From assembly GCA_002344005.1 (NCBI GenBank), contig DDTD01000037.1, positions 1 to 34,375 of the forward strand: 34,375 nt of DNA, written 5' to 3'. Under the pieces are notes generated by a model that did no database searches, was not told the origin of the DNA, and worked only from the letters and a program-made list of their open reading frames with translations. Every line of letters starts with the position of its first letter. The stretch's first letter is position 1. Below, in pieces: positions 25,540 through 33,300 of this stretch. A program made the position numbers and the translations under genes. The DNA comes from Ignavibacteria bacterium UBA2373 (GTDB lineage: Bacteria > Bacteroidota > Ignavibacteria > Kapaibacteriales > UBA961).

Positions 25540-27573
25540 TTATTGTTTTTTTTGTAATACTTCTAATTTTTCTATTTCATCACGTAGTTCTGCTGCTCGT
25601 TCAAAATCTAATTCAGCGGCTGCATTTTTCATTTCAATTTTCAATTGTTGAATTAAATCATTACGCTGTTCTGCTCCCATATATTTAAGAGCCGGTTCAG
25701 CAGCTTTTCTTATCAGTGAAACACGTAATTCTTCTTTTGTCTTTTCTTTTTGTTTGGCAACATCTGCAATGGCGGTACCTTGAATTATTTGTTCATAAGT
25801 TTTATACACCGTTTTTGGTGTAATACCATGCTCCAGATTATATGCCATTTGAACTTCACGTCTTCGACTTGATTCTTCCAAAACAGCTGCCATAGAATTT
25901 GTTATTCTATCGGCATATAAAATGACTAAGCCATCCGAATTCCTGGCAGTACGTCCGGCAACCTGCATGATCGAGCGGGTACTGCGAAGGAAGCCTTCTT
26001 TATCGGCATCTAAAATTGCTACCAGTGAAACTTCAGGCATATCGAGACCTTCACGCAATAAATTTACCCCTACCAAAACATCAAATTCTCCAAGGCGTAA
26101 ATCACGCAATATTTCAACCCTTTCCAAAGCATCTACTTCCGAGTGAATATATGCTACTTTTATATTCAATTTTTTGAGATAATCCGCTAAATCCTCAGCC
26201 ATTCTTTTGGTGAGAGTAGTGACTAATACGCGTTCGTGTTTATTGGCTCGAAGTCGTATTTCATGAATTAAATCATCAATTTGATTTTTTATTGGTCTTA
26301 CTTCCATAATTGGATCTAATAATCCGGTAGGTCGAATCACTTGTTCGACGACAACACCGCCCGATTGCTGTAATTCAAAATCACCCGGGGTAGCAGACAC
26401 ATAAATGACTTGATGCGTCATTTCTTCAATTTCTTCAAATTTTTGGGGTCTGTTTTCCATAGCTGACGGTAAGCGAAAACCATGTTCGACCAAAGTCATT
26501 TTGCGTTTACGATCACCATTATACATTGCTCGTAATTGAGGTACGGTCACATGACTTTCGTCAATGACCAATAAATAATCATCCGGAAAATAATCAAGAA
26601 GACATGCGGGTCTTTCTCCGGGTTTTCTGCCGGCAAGATGCATAGAATAATTTTCAACCCCCGAACAATAGCCGACTTCCTTTAGCATGTCTAAATCATA
26701 GAGTGTTCTTTGTTCTAATCTTTGCGCTTCAAGAAGTTTATTTTCCGCATGTAATTCCCGTAATCTGATGCGTAATTCTTCACGAATTTCAATAATTGCT
26801 TGATTGAGTTGTGATTTTGTGGAAACGAATTGTCGAGCCGGATATAATGTTGCTGATTCACTTTTTTCCAATCGTTTTCCGTCCACCGCCCAAATCCATG
26901 AGAGTGAATCCACTTCGTCGCCAAAGAGTTCAATGCGTAAAGCTTGAGCTTCTTCATAAGCCGGCATAACATCAATAGTATCGCCACGTACTCTGAAACA
27001 TCCTCTGCCAAACTCATAATCATTACGTGTATAGAACATATCGGCAAGCCGAGTAATGATGTCTTTACGGCTGATTTTCATGCCGACATGAAGGGTAAAT
27101 AACATCGCAGCGAAGGATTCTCTTGTTCCTATGCCATAAATACAACTGACAGAAGCCACGACGATGACATCACGCTTACCTTCTACAAGTGAGCTGGTGG
27201 CTTTCAAGCGTAGGCGATCAATTTCATCATTGATGGCAAAATCTTTTTCTATATATGTGTCCGATGAAGGGACATACGCTTCGGGCTGATAGTAGTCATA
27301 GTAGCTAATGAAAAACTCGACAGAATTATCCGGAAAGAACTGTTTGAATTCAGCATATAGCTGAGCAGCGAGAGTTTTGTTGGGTGATATAACCAATGTT
27401 GGCTTTTGAACTTGTTGTATGACATTCGATACCGTAAAAGTTTTGCCACTTCCCGTTACCCCTAAAAGAGTTTGATAACGGTCATTTCGTTCAATTCCCG
27501 CAACGAGTTCCGCTATGGCTTTCGGTTGATCGCCCGCAGGTTGATATTCGCTTACAATTTTAAATTTAGCCAT
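25540..27573 (-). CDS. uvrB: Excinuclease ABC subunit B
   Basis: 677 residues, the standard length. UvrB is the damage-verifying helicase-like subunit of nucleotide excision repair, loaded by UvrA and recruiting UvrC. The Walker A motif GVTGSGKT is at 38-45, and the beta-hairpin that inserts into DNA is YYDYYQPEAYVPSSDTYIEKD (91 onward). Walker B DESH is at 338-341. Helicase motifs V and VI appear as LVGVNLLREGLDMPEVSLV and QVAGRTARN. The C-terminal UVR domain (about 635-672) has LDFERAAELRDEIEKL. It is the first gene of a series with GT2, TPR, coaE and pssA, and is divergent from queA. Confidence 0.97.
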   Translation of the reverse strand: MAKFKIVSEYQPAGDQPKAIAELVAGIERNDRYQTLLGVTGSGKTFTVSNVIQQVQKPTLVISPNKTLAAQLYAEFKQFFPDNSVEFFISYYDYYQPEAYVPSSDTYIEKDFAINDEIDRLRLKATSSLVEGKRDVIVVASVSCIYGIGTRESFAAMLFTLHVGMKISRKDIITRLADMFYTRNDYEFGRGCFRVRGDTIDVMPAYEEAQALRIELFGDEVDSLSWIWAVDGKRLEKSESATLYPARQFVSTKSQLNQAIIEIREELRIRLRELHAENKLLEAQRLEQRTLYDLDMLKEVGYCSGVENYSMHLAGRKPGERPACLLDYFPDDYLLVIDESHVTVPQLRAMYNGDRKRKMTLVEHGFRLPSAMENRPQKFEEIEEMTHQVIYVSATPGDFELQQSGGVVVEQVIRPTGLLDPIMEVRPIKNQIDDLIHEIRLRANKHERVLVTTLTKRMAEDLADYLKKLNIKVAYIHSEVDALERVEILRDLRLGEFDVLVGVNLLREGLDMPEVSLVAILDADKEGFLRSTRSIMQVAGRTARNSDGLVILYADRITNSMAAVLEESSRRREVQMAYNLEHGITPKTVYKTYEQIIQGTAIADVAKQKEKTKEELRVSLIRKAAEPALKYMGAEQRNDLIQQLKIEMKNAAAELDFERAAELRDEIEKLEVLQKKQ

Positions 27574-27634
27574 TTTTCTTAATACAATAACGTCAATGAT
27601 GAAGCGTTAGCTTATGATAAAATTACAGAAATAA

Positions 27635-27666
27635 TTGACATTACCCTTGAATTGTACGTATTTTTG
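27635..27666 (+). promoter_or_regulatory. Candidate promoter upstream of queA
   Basis: TTG (27635-27637), 21 bases, then TATTTTTG (27659-27666), a perfect -7 box. It would give a leader of about 130 bases before queA. Within that leader GCAAATTTCGG (27727-27737) can pair imperfectly with CCGAATTTGT (27746-27755). I see no known riboswitch fold there. Confidence 0.45.
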
Positions 27667-27804
27667 CAGTTTTTTTGGCAAAGTTTAGCATCATAGAAAT
27701 TATTCTTGGCTTTGCTCAAAGGTACGCAAATTTCGGCTGCAAATTCCGAATTTGTTTTGATTTGATGGCTACTTATTTATTCACATACTCGCAGAAGGTC
27801 TGAA

Positions 27805-28848
27805 ATGAAGCTTTCAGAATTTCGCTATACTGTTCCAAAAACAGCAGTTGCAAAATTTCCCGCTGATCCCCGTGATTCAGCCAATTTAATGGTACTCAAT
27901 CGTGCTACAGGCGGCATTGAGGATATGAAGTTTACCGATATATTGAAGTATTTCAATAAAGGCGATTGCATCGTCGTAAATGATACTAAAGTGTTTCCTG
28001 CCCGGGCTTATGGTAAAAAAGAAAAGACAAATGCTCGTATCGAAGTAATGCTTTTACGTGAGTTGAAAAAACCGGAACGTATCTGGGATGTGCTGGTTGA
28101 ACCTGCTCGAAAAGTACGTATCGGGAATAAAATCTATTTTGATAATGGTAAATTTTACTGCGAAGTTATTGATAATACTACATCAAGAGGTCGTACTGTC
28201 CGTTTCAGCTATGATGGTGATTTGTTTAAAGTTATTGACCGTATTGGTCAAATGCCTTTGCCTGCATATATAAAAAGAGAGGCAACAGAATTAGACAAAG
28301 AAACGTATCAAACCATTTTTGCTAATTCCGACAGAACTGCTTCCATTGCGCCCCCAACAGCAGGCTTACATTTCACTAAAGAAATTGTTCAGGCATTGCA
28401 AGATAAAGGAGTGCGTTTTGCATATATCACTATGAATATTGGGCAGGGTATCTTTGAAAATATTGAAGTGGAAGATTTAACAAAGCACCGTATGTACAGT
28501 GAGTATTTCGAAATTACGCGTGAGGCATCGGAAATAGTCAATAAATCCTTAAAAGCACGGAAGAATGTCTATGCCGTAGGATGCAGTGTGGCTCGTGCTT
28601 TGGAAGTAAGTGTCTTGACTACTAATGCAATAAAACCTAATAAAGGATGGACAGACAAATTTATTTATCCTCCTTTTGAATTTAAAGTTACAAGCCGTTT
28701 ACTTACGAATTTTCATCCGCCGCAATCGCCTTCATTGCTCATGACTGCTGCCTTTACCGGCACAGATATTCTCATGAAAGGATATAAACATGCAATGAAA
28801 GAAGATTATCGCATGTTTGCGTATGGTGATGCTATGCTTATTATCTAA
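27805..28848 (+). CDS. queA: S-adenosylmethionine:tRNA ribosyltransferase-isomerase
   Basis: 347 residues. QueA transfers the ribosyl part of SAM to preQ1 at tRNA position 34, making epoxyqueuosine. PRDSANLMVLNR (22-33), NDTKVFPAR (59-67), APPTAGLHFT (182-191) and SPSLLMTAAFTG near the C-terminus are the family's conserved blocks. The start is the first ATG of the frame and matches the family N-terminus (MKLSEFRYTVP). Other queuosine genes (tgt, queC-F) are not in the window. It is followed by an FNR gene 19 bases later. Confidence 0.96.
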   Translation: MKLSEFRYTVPKTAVAKFPADPRDSANLMVLNRATGGIEDMKFTDILKYFNKGDCIVVNDTKVFPARAYGKKEKTNARIEVMLLRELKKPERIWDVLVEPARKVRIGNKIYFDNGKFYCEVIDNTTSRGRTVRFSYDGDLFKVIDRIGQMPLPAYIKREATELDKETYQTIFANSDRTASIAPPTAGLHFTKEIVQALQDKGVRFAYITMNIGQGIFENIEVEDLTKHRMYSEYFEITREASEIVNKSLKARKNVYAVGCSVARALEVSVLTTNAIKPNKGWTDKFIYPPFEFKVTSRLLTNFHPPQSPSLLMTAAFTGTDILMKGYKHAMKEDYRMFAYGDAMLII

Positions 28849-28867
28849 AAAGGGTTAGGAAATTTAC

Positions 28868-29881
28868 ATGATACAAACAGATATTTGCATTATTGGTGCA
28901 GGACCGGTAGGGTTGTTTGCGGTCTTTGAGGCAGGATTACTTAAAATGAAGTGCCACCTTGTGGACTATTTACCTGTTCCCGGTGGACAATGCGCCGAGA
29001 TTTATCCTAAAAAACCGATTTATGATATTCCGGGACATCCTTCTATCTTAGCCGGTGATTTAGTACATAATTTGATGGAACAAATAGCACCATTTCATCC
29101 TACTTTTACTTTAGGTGAGCGTGCAGAACAGATTGAAAAAAAAGAAGATGGTAAATTTTTAATAACAACATCGCTCGGTACAAAAATCGAAGCACCCATA
29201 TTATGTCTTGCTGCCGGTTTAGGATGTTTTGAACCAAGAAAACCGGAAATTGCAGGAATAGAGCAGTATGAGGGCAAGGGATTAGACTATATAGTGCGTG
29301 ATCCTGAAACTTTGCGCGGTAAAAGAGTGGTAATAGCAGGTGGTGGTGACAGTGCCTTGGATTGGGCTTTGAATCTCTCACCTCTTGTGACTGAGTTGAC
29401 ATTAGTACATCGAAGTGGTGAATTTCGCGCTGCACCCGATTCTGTTCAGAAAGCATTTACACTTGCGGAAACAGGAAAGATTCGCATAATGACCAATGCA
29501 AATATCACAGAATTACATGGTGATCATACCCTCACTTCAGTGACGATTTCATCTAAAGATGGTTCTTCAACCGAAGTTGAATGCGATTTCTTTTTACCAT
29601 TATTTGGGCTATCACCCAAACTTGGTCCAATAGCTGATTGGGGACTCTCTATCGAAAAAAATGCCGTGAAAGTAAATACGCTGGATTATAGTACAAATAT
29701 TCCGGGTATCTATGCCATAGGGGATATCAATGACTATGAAGGCAAAATGAAGTTAATTTTATGCGGTTTTCATGAGGCGGCACTTATGGCGCAATCTGCC
29801 TACAAGCGACTCAATCCTGAAAAACGTTTTGTGATGAAATATACCACCGTTACCGGAATCACTCCAATGTCCGGTGCATAA
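28868..29881 (+). CDS. Thioredoxin-reductase-like ferredoxin/flavodoxin-NADP+ reductase
   Basis: 337 residues. The FAD-binding GAGPVG is at 10-15, with PVPGGQCAEIYPKKPIYDIPG following; the NADPH-binding GGGDSA is at 158-163, and the C-terminal FAD contact is AIGDINDYEGKMKLILCGFHEAA. The CxxC redox pair of true thioredoxin reductase is absent, and GGQC plus the IYDIPG pattern match the YumC-type ferredoxin-NADP reductases. It moves electrons between NADPH and ferredoxin or flavodoxin in the cytoplasm. AGGA lies nine bases before the ATG. The gene is probably in one unit with queA and the M32 peptidase. Confidence 0.92.
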   Translation: MIQTDICIIGAGPVGLFAVFEAGLLKMKCHLVDYLPVPGGQCAEIYPKKPIYDIPGHPSILAGDLVHNLMEQIAPFHPTFTLGERAEQIEKKEDGKFLITTSLGTKIEAPILCLAAGLGCFEPRKPEIAGIEQYEGKGLDYIVRDPETLRGKRVVIAGGGDSALDWALNLSPLVTELTLVHRSGEFRAAPDSVQKAFTLAETGKIRIMTNANITELHGDHTLTSVTISSKDGSSTEVECDFFLPLFGLSPKLGPIADWGLSIEKNAVKVNTLDYSTNIPGIYAIGDINDYEGKMKLILCGFHEAALMAQSAYKRLNPEKRFVMKYTTVTGITPMSGA

Positions 29882-29894
29882 ATAGTTATTTATT

Positions 29895-31394
29895 ATGGAA
29901 ATGAGTCAATTAGAACATAATGTGCGTAAGCACATGAATATGATATGTGATTTGAGTGCGGCAAACTCGGTGCTTAGCTGGGATCAAGAAACGTATATGC
30001 CTTCGGGTGCCGCGTATAGTCGCGCTGAGCAAACTTCTACGCTTGCCGCCATAATTCATCAAATGATGACAGGGGATACTGCAAAAAAACTCTCCGATGA
30101 TATTAAAGAAGCGCTTAATGAGAAAAAAGAAGTCTCCGCTTTAGTCAAGCTATTTCTTGAGGACTATACAAAAGCGTGTAAGTTGCCCGAAGATTTAGTA
30201 CGCAAAACCTCGAAAGCTACCTCTTTGGCACATGAAAGCTGGAAAAATGCTAAACAAGCATCCGATTTTTCACTCTTTCAGGATTCGCTCCAAGAACTGG
30301 TCGAATTGAAAAGCCAAGCTGCTGAACTTTATGGTTATACGAACAATCGTTATGATGCATTGTTGAATCTGTATGAACCCGGTATAACAGTTGCTGAACT
30401 CACACCGGTTTTTCAAACACTTAAAGAGGCAACAATCGCTTTATTGCAATCTATTGAACCGCAAAAGGAAAGCGTGAGCGATGAACTTATGCGTCGCTAT
30501 TATCCTCACGATGCACAGGTTGCATTCTCAACGCAAATAGCTGAAAAAATGGGGTTTAGCTTCGATAATGGTCGTATTGATTTAGCTGCTCACCCATTTT
30601 GTACATCATTTTCACAATATGATGTACGACTTACAACTAGGGTTAATGAACATGATTTAGGACCTTGTTTTTATGGTGTCATTCATGAAACAGGGCACGG
30701 ATTATATGAGCAAGGCTTTTCTTCTGATTTGGCGAGAACTTTTGGTGCAGAAGGTGCTTCTATGGGTATTCATGAATCACAGTCTTTGCTATGGGAAAAT
30801 GTGATAACTCGTTCTGAGGAATTCTGGCATTTTGCTTTACCTTATCTCAAAAATCATTTCCCCGGTATAGCAGATGAAGCTACACCGCGTGATTTTTACA
30901 AAGCTGTGAATAAAGTTCAACCCTCATTGATACGTGTAGATGCGGATGAAGTAACCTATAATATGCATATCATTTTGCGATTTGAAATTGAGCAAATGAT
31001 GATTAACGGTAAAGTAAAGATTGCAGATATTCCTGAGTTGTGGCGCGAAAAGATGCAAACCTATCTTGGGATTGTTCCGGAGAATGATGCCAAAGGAGCC
31101 TTACAGGATATACATTGGTCATTTGGTGGGTTTGGGTATTTTCCAAGCTATACACTTGGTAAGTTGTATGCTGCTATGTTGTGGAAGTGCATTCGTCAAG
31201 ATATACCTGCCATTCACAGCCATATTGCCAATGGTGAATTTTCGCATCTTTTGCAATGGTTAAGAACGCATATTCATCAATATGGGCGCACAAAAAAGCC
31301 CGGTGAGATTATGAATGCCTTAGCCGGTGAGTCGCTTAATTCCACAGATTTTATAGAGTATATCCAACATAAGTTTGCTGATGTTTATCGTTAA
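29895..31394 (+). CDS. M32 family metallocarboxypeptidase (Taq type)
   Basis: 499 residues, the family length. Zinc site HETGH at 264-268 (VIHETGHGLYEQG), followed by the family blocks GIHESQSLLWEN, DADEVTYNMHIILRFEIE and DIHWSFGGFGYFPSYTLG. The enzyme removes C-terminal residues, with broad preference but not proline, and acts in the cytoplasm as there is no signal peptide. The start is 13 bases after the FNR stop; ATG at the third codon is an alternative. The last gene of this plus-strand group; a tRNA promoter follows. Confidence 0.95.
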   Translation: MEMSQLEHNVRKHMNMICDLSAANSVLSWDQETYMPSGAAYSRAEQTSTLAAIIHQMMTGDTAKKLSDDIKEALNEKKEVSALVKLFLEDYTKACKLPEDLVRKTSKATSLAHESWKNAKQASDFSLFQDSLQELVELKSQAAELYGYTNNRYDALLNLYEPGITVAELTPVFQTLKEATIALLQSIEPQKESVSDELMRRYYPHDAQVAFSTQIAEKMGFSFDNGRIDLAAHPFCTSFSQYDVRLTTRVNEHDLGPCFYGVIHETGHGLYEQGFSSDLARTFGAEGASMGIHESQSLLWENVITRSEEFWHFALPYLKNHFPGIADEATPRDFYKAVNKVQPSLIRVDADEVTYNMHIILRFEIEQMMINGKVKIADIPELWREKMQTYLGIVPENDAKGALQDIHWSFGGFGYFPSYTLGKLYAAMLWKCIRQDIPAIHSHIANGEFSHLLQWLRTHIHQYGRTKKPGEIMNALAGESLNSTDFIEYIQHKFADVYR

Positions 31395-31397
31395 TGT

Positions 31398-31428
31398 TTT
31401 GGCACTAACGTCGAAAATCGTATTTTTG
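31398..31428 (+). promoter_or_regulatory. Consensus promoter of tRNA-Thr
   Basis: TTTG (31398-31401), 19 bases, then TATTTTTG (31421-31428), identical in spacing and -7 box to the infC promoter. The start would be near 31434, six bases before the mature tRNA. Confidence 0.8.
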
Positions 31429-31439
31429 CGACGGTTTAC

Positions 31440-31512
31440 GCCAACTTAGCTCAGCTGGTAGAGCAGCTCATTCGTAATGAGCAGGCCATCGGTTCAAGTC
31501 CGATAGTTGGCT
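31440..31512 (+). tRNA. tRNA-Thr, anticodon CGU
   Basis: A 73-base cloverleaf. The acceptor stem is GCCAACT/AGTTGGC, the D-stem GCTC/GAGC, and the anticodon stem GCTCA/TGAGC with loop TTCGTAA, giving anticodon CGU, which reads ACG (Thr). The T-stem is ATCGG/CCGAT with loop TTCAAGT, and the discriminator base is T. CCA is not encoded, so it is added after transcription. It has its own promoter and terminator. Confidence 0.95.
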
Positions 31513-31556
31513 CGAAAATTGAGATAACACAAATCTATTCATAGAAGAAGTTCCTA

Positions 31557-31588
31557 AACAAAGCCGCTGGTCGGCTTTGTTTTTTTTA
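31557..31588 (+). terminator. Rho-independent terminator after tRNA-Thr
   Basis: AACAAAGCCG (31557-31566), a five-base loop, then CGGCTTTGTT (31572-31581) and a further T-run. The ten-base-pair perfect stem separates the tRNA from greA. Confidence 0.9.
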
Positions 31589-31652
31589 TTATTAAGAACA
31601 GAACATTTACTCAGATTAAGAACACATTATTGTAACTATTGGGAGAGCCGGG

Positions 31653-32132
31653 ATGTCCAATCCTATTTATATGACCAAAGAAGGTCTTACAAAAATTGAG
31701 GAAGAATTGCGCTACCTTAAAACGAAAGGTCGTCATGAAATGGCGGCAAAAATAGCGTATGCGCGTTCACATGGTGATCTTTCTGAAAATGCTGATTATG
31801 ATGCAGCAAAGCATGAACAGGAATTACTCGAAATGAGAATTGCCAAATTTGAAGAAACTATTTCGAAAGTGCAAGTAATTGATCCTAAAGACTTTCCTGA
31901 TGATAAAATATATATATTGTCGAAAGTAAAGTTGAAAAACTATAAAACAAATAAAGAAATCGAATATACCTTGGTGAGTGCTGAAGAAGCTGACTTTGCC
32001 ACCAATAAAATTGCTGTAACTTCTCCTTTAGGAAAGGCATTGCTTGGTAAAAAGATTGGTGATATATTTGAAACTAAAGTTCCGGCAGGTGTCATCAAAT
32101 ACGAAGTACTCGAAATCAGTAAATCTTTCTAA
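31653..32132 (+). CDS. greA: Transcription elongation factor GreA
   Basis: 159 residues, the standard length. It rescues backtracked RNA polymerase by stimulating transcript cleavage. The N-terminal coiled coil carries the acidic tip GDLSENADYDAAK (41-53), with D42 and E45 as the catalytic acidic residues, and the C-terminal FKBP-like domain ends SPLGKALLGKKIGDIFETKVPAG. GGGAG lies eight bases before the ATG. The sigma factor gene begins 62 bases later and may be co-transcribed. Confidence 0.96.
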   Translation: MSNPIYMTKEGLTKIEEELRYLKTKGRHEMAAKIAYARSHGDLSENADYDAAKHEQELLEMRIAKFEETISKVQVIDPKDFPDDKIYILSKVKLKNYKTNKEIEYTLVSAEEADFATNKIAVTSPLGKALLGKKIGDIFETKVPAGVIKYEVLEISKSF

Positions 32133-32194
32133 GGGGATTAAACCATGTGAGCTATTTGTGACTCAAAGGGCTATTGTTATGAAAGGAATAAACT

Positions 32195-32782
32195 ATGACG
32201 ACAACAGTTTTGTTTGCTTTAGAGTCTGATAGTGATATCTTGCGTGAATATAAAAGTGGCGATACTGAACGTGCCGTCACTTTTTTTGTTCGTAAATATC
32301 AACGTTTTGTCTATTCAATTGCTTTACGTTATACGAAAAACAATGAAGATGCTCAAGATATAGCACAAGATGTTTTCGTGAAAGCAATAAGTTCCTTGAC
32401 TAATTTTCGAGGCGAAGCGTCTCTGAAAACATGGTTATATCGTATAACAGTTAATGCTTGCAAAAATGAGATAAGAAAGAAAAAACTACTTCGTTTTTTT
32501 GATTTTGCAAGAGAAGATGAGGAGTTTGATATTATCTCTCCTGAGCCCGGTCCCGATCAAATACATGTGGATTCTGAATTTTATTGTAATGTCCATAAAG
32601 CATTGGCACACTTACCGGAAAAACAACGGGAAACATTTGCTTTACGTTATTTTGATGAATTAACATATGAAGAGATTTCGAATATACTCGGAACTAGTGT
32701 TGGCGGTTTAAAGGCAAATTATTTTCAAGCTGTTCAAAAGTTAATGGTGATTTTACCACAATATGGCATAGGGGGTATGTAA
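32195..32782 (+). CDS. ECF-type sigma-70 family RNA polymerase sigma factor
   Basis: 195 residues. Region 2 reads YSIALRYTKNNEDAQDIAQDVFVKA and continues with FRGEASLKTWLYRITVNACKNEIRKKK, which is diagnostic. Region 4 reads ALAHLPEKQRETFALRYFDELTYEEISNILGTSVGGLKANYFQAVQKL. Region 3 is absent, as expected for ECF factors. AAAGGA precedes the ATG. Its stop is four bases before a small membrane-protein gene, the usual position for a cognate anti-sigma factor. Target genes are unknown. Confidence 0.93.
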   Translation: MTTTVLFALESDSDILREYKSGDTERAVTFFVRKYQRFVYSIALRYTKNNEDAQDIAQDVFVKAISSLTNFRGEASLKTWLYRITVNACKNEIRKKKLLRFFDFAREDEEFDIISPEPGPDQIHVDSEFYCNVHKALAHLPEKQRETFALRYFDELTYEEISNILGTSVGGLKANYFQAVQKLMVILPQYGIGGM

Positions 32783-32786
32783 TACT

Positions 32787-33245
32787 ATGAATACAAAGTA
32801 TGGTGATAATGAAAAAAAAGTTACAGATAACATTGAACAGCTTATTCCAAAGCAAATGTATTACAATTCTCTAGATACATCTGTAAGAAATTTGTCGGTC
32901 GCAGTACATGAATCTCTGCAAAAAAAACAACGACAGAAGTTTCTTTTTCGTAAAAAAGTACTTCAAATTATTCCTATTGCTTCAATTGCAACAGTAGCAT
33001 TACTCTATTTTACTTTTTTTTATGATAATGTTTCCAATCTTGAGCATGCAAATCATGGGGTGACTCAAGATTTTGAGTCATTGTCTTCACAACATAGTAC
33101 AGCTGAGTTTAATGCGATTATTGATGAAGAATTGAAGAGTGAACATTATGATTTTATATATCAAGATGATGCACTTTTTCTTTTTGATGATATGACATCT
33201 TCAGATTTACAAACAACTGTAGAAGACTTGATTGCAATCTTATAA
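32787..33245 (+). CDS. Small single-pass membrane protein, possible anti-sigma partner
   Basis: 152 residues. A basic, helical N-terminal part (about 1-57, ending QKKQRQKFLFRKK) is followed by one membrane segment at ~58-79 (VLQIIPIASIATVALLYFTFFY). The outer part is acidic (DEELKSEHYDFIYQDDALFLFDD). By the positive-inside rule the N-terminus is cytoplasmic. Its position four bases after an ECF sigma gene suggests an anti-sigma factor, but the zinc-binding HxxxCxxC motif of the common type is missing, so this is inference from context and topology only. I recognise no named family. Confidence 0.6.
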   Translation: MNTKYGDNEKKVTDNIEQLIPKQMYYNSLDTSVRNLSVAVHESLQKKQRQKFLFRKKVLQIIPIASIATVALLYFTFFYDNVSNLEHANHGVTQDFESLSSQHSTAEFNAIIDEELKSEHYDFIYQDDALFLFDDMTSSDLQTTVEDLIAIL

Positions 33246-33270
33246 AATCCGCAAATAATTACATGTACAC

Positions 33271-33300
33271 AAAAAAAATCCCCTTCCGGGGATTTTTTTT
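33271..33300. terminator. Bidirectional terminator between convergent genes
   Basis: TCCCC-TTCC-GGGGA with flanking A and T runs (A-run from 33271, T-run to 33300) forms a stem of about eleven pairs. It can end both the sigma/membrane-protein unit from the left and the RluB-like gene from the right, whose stop codon at 33299 lies in the T-run. Confidence 0.88.

Noticed and set aside
27667..27804. preQ1 riboswitch before queA
   Set aside because: I see only an imperfect hairpin in the leader; the conserved preQ1 aptamer pattern is not visible.
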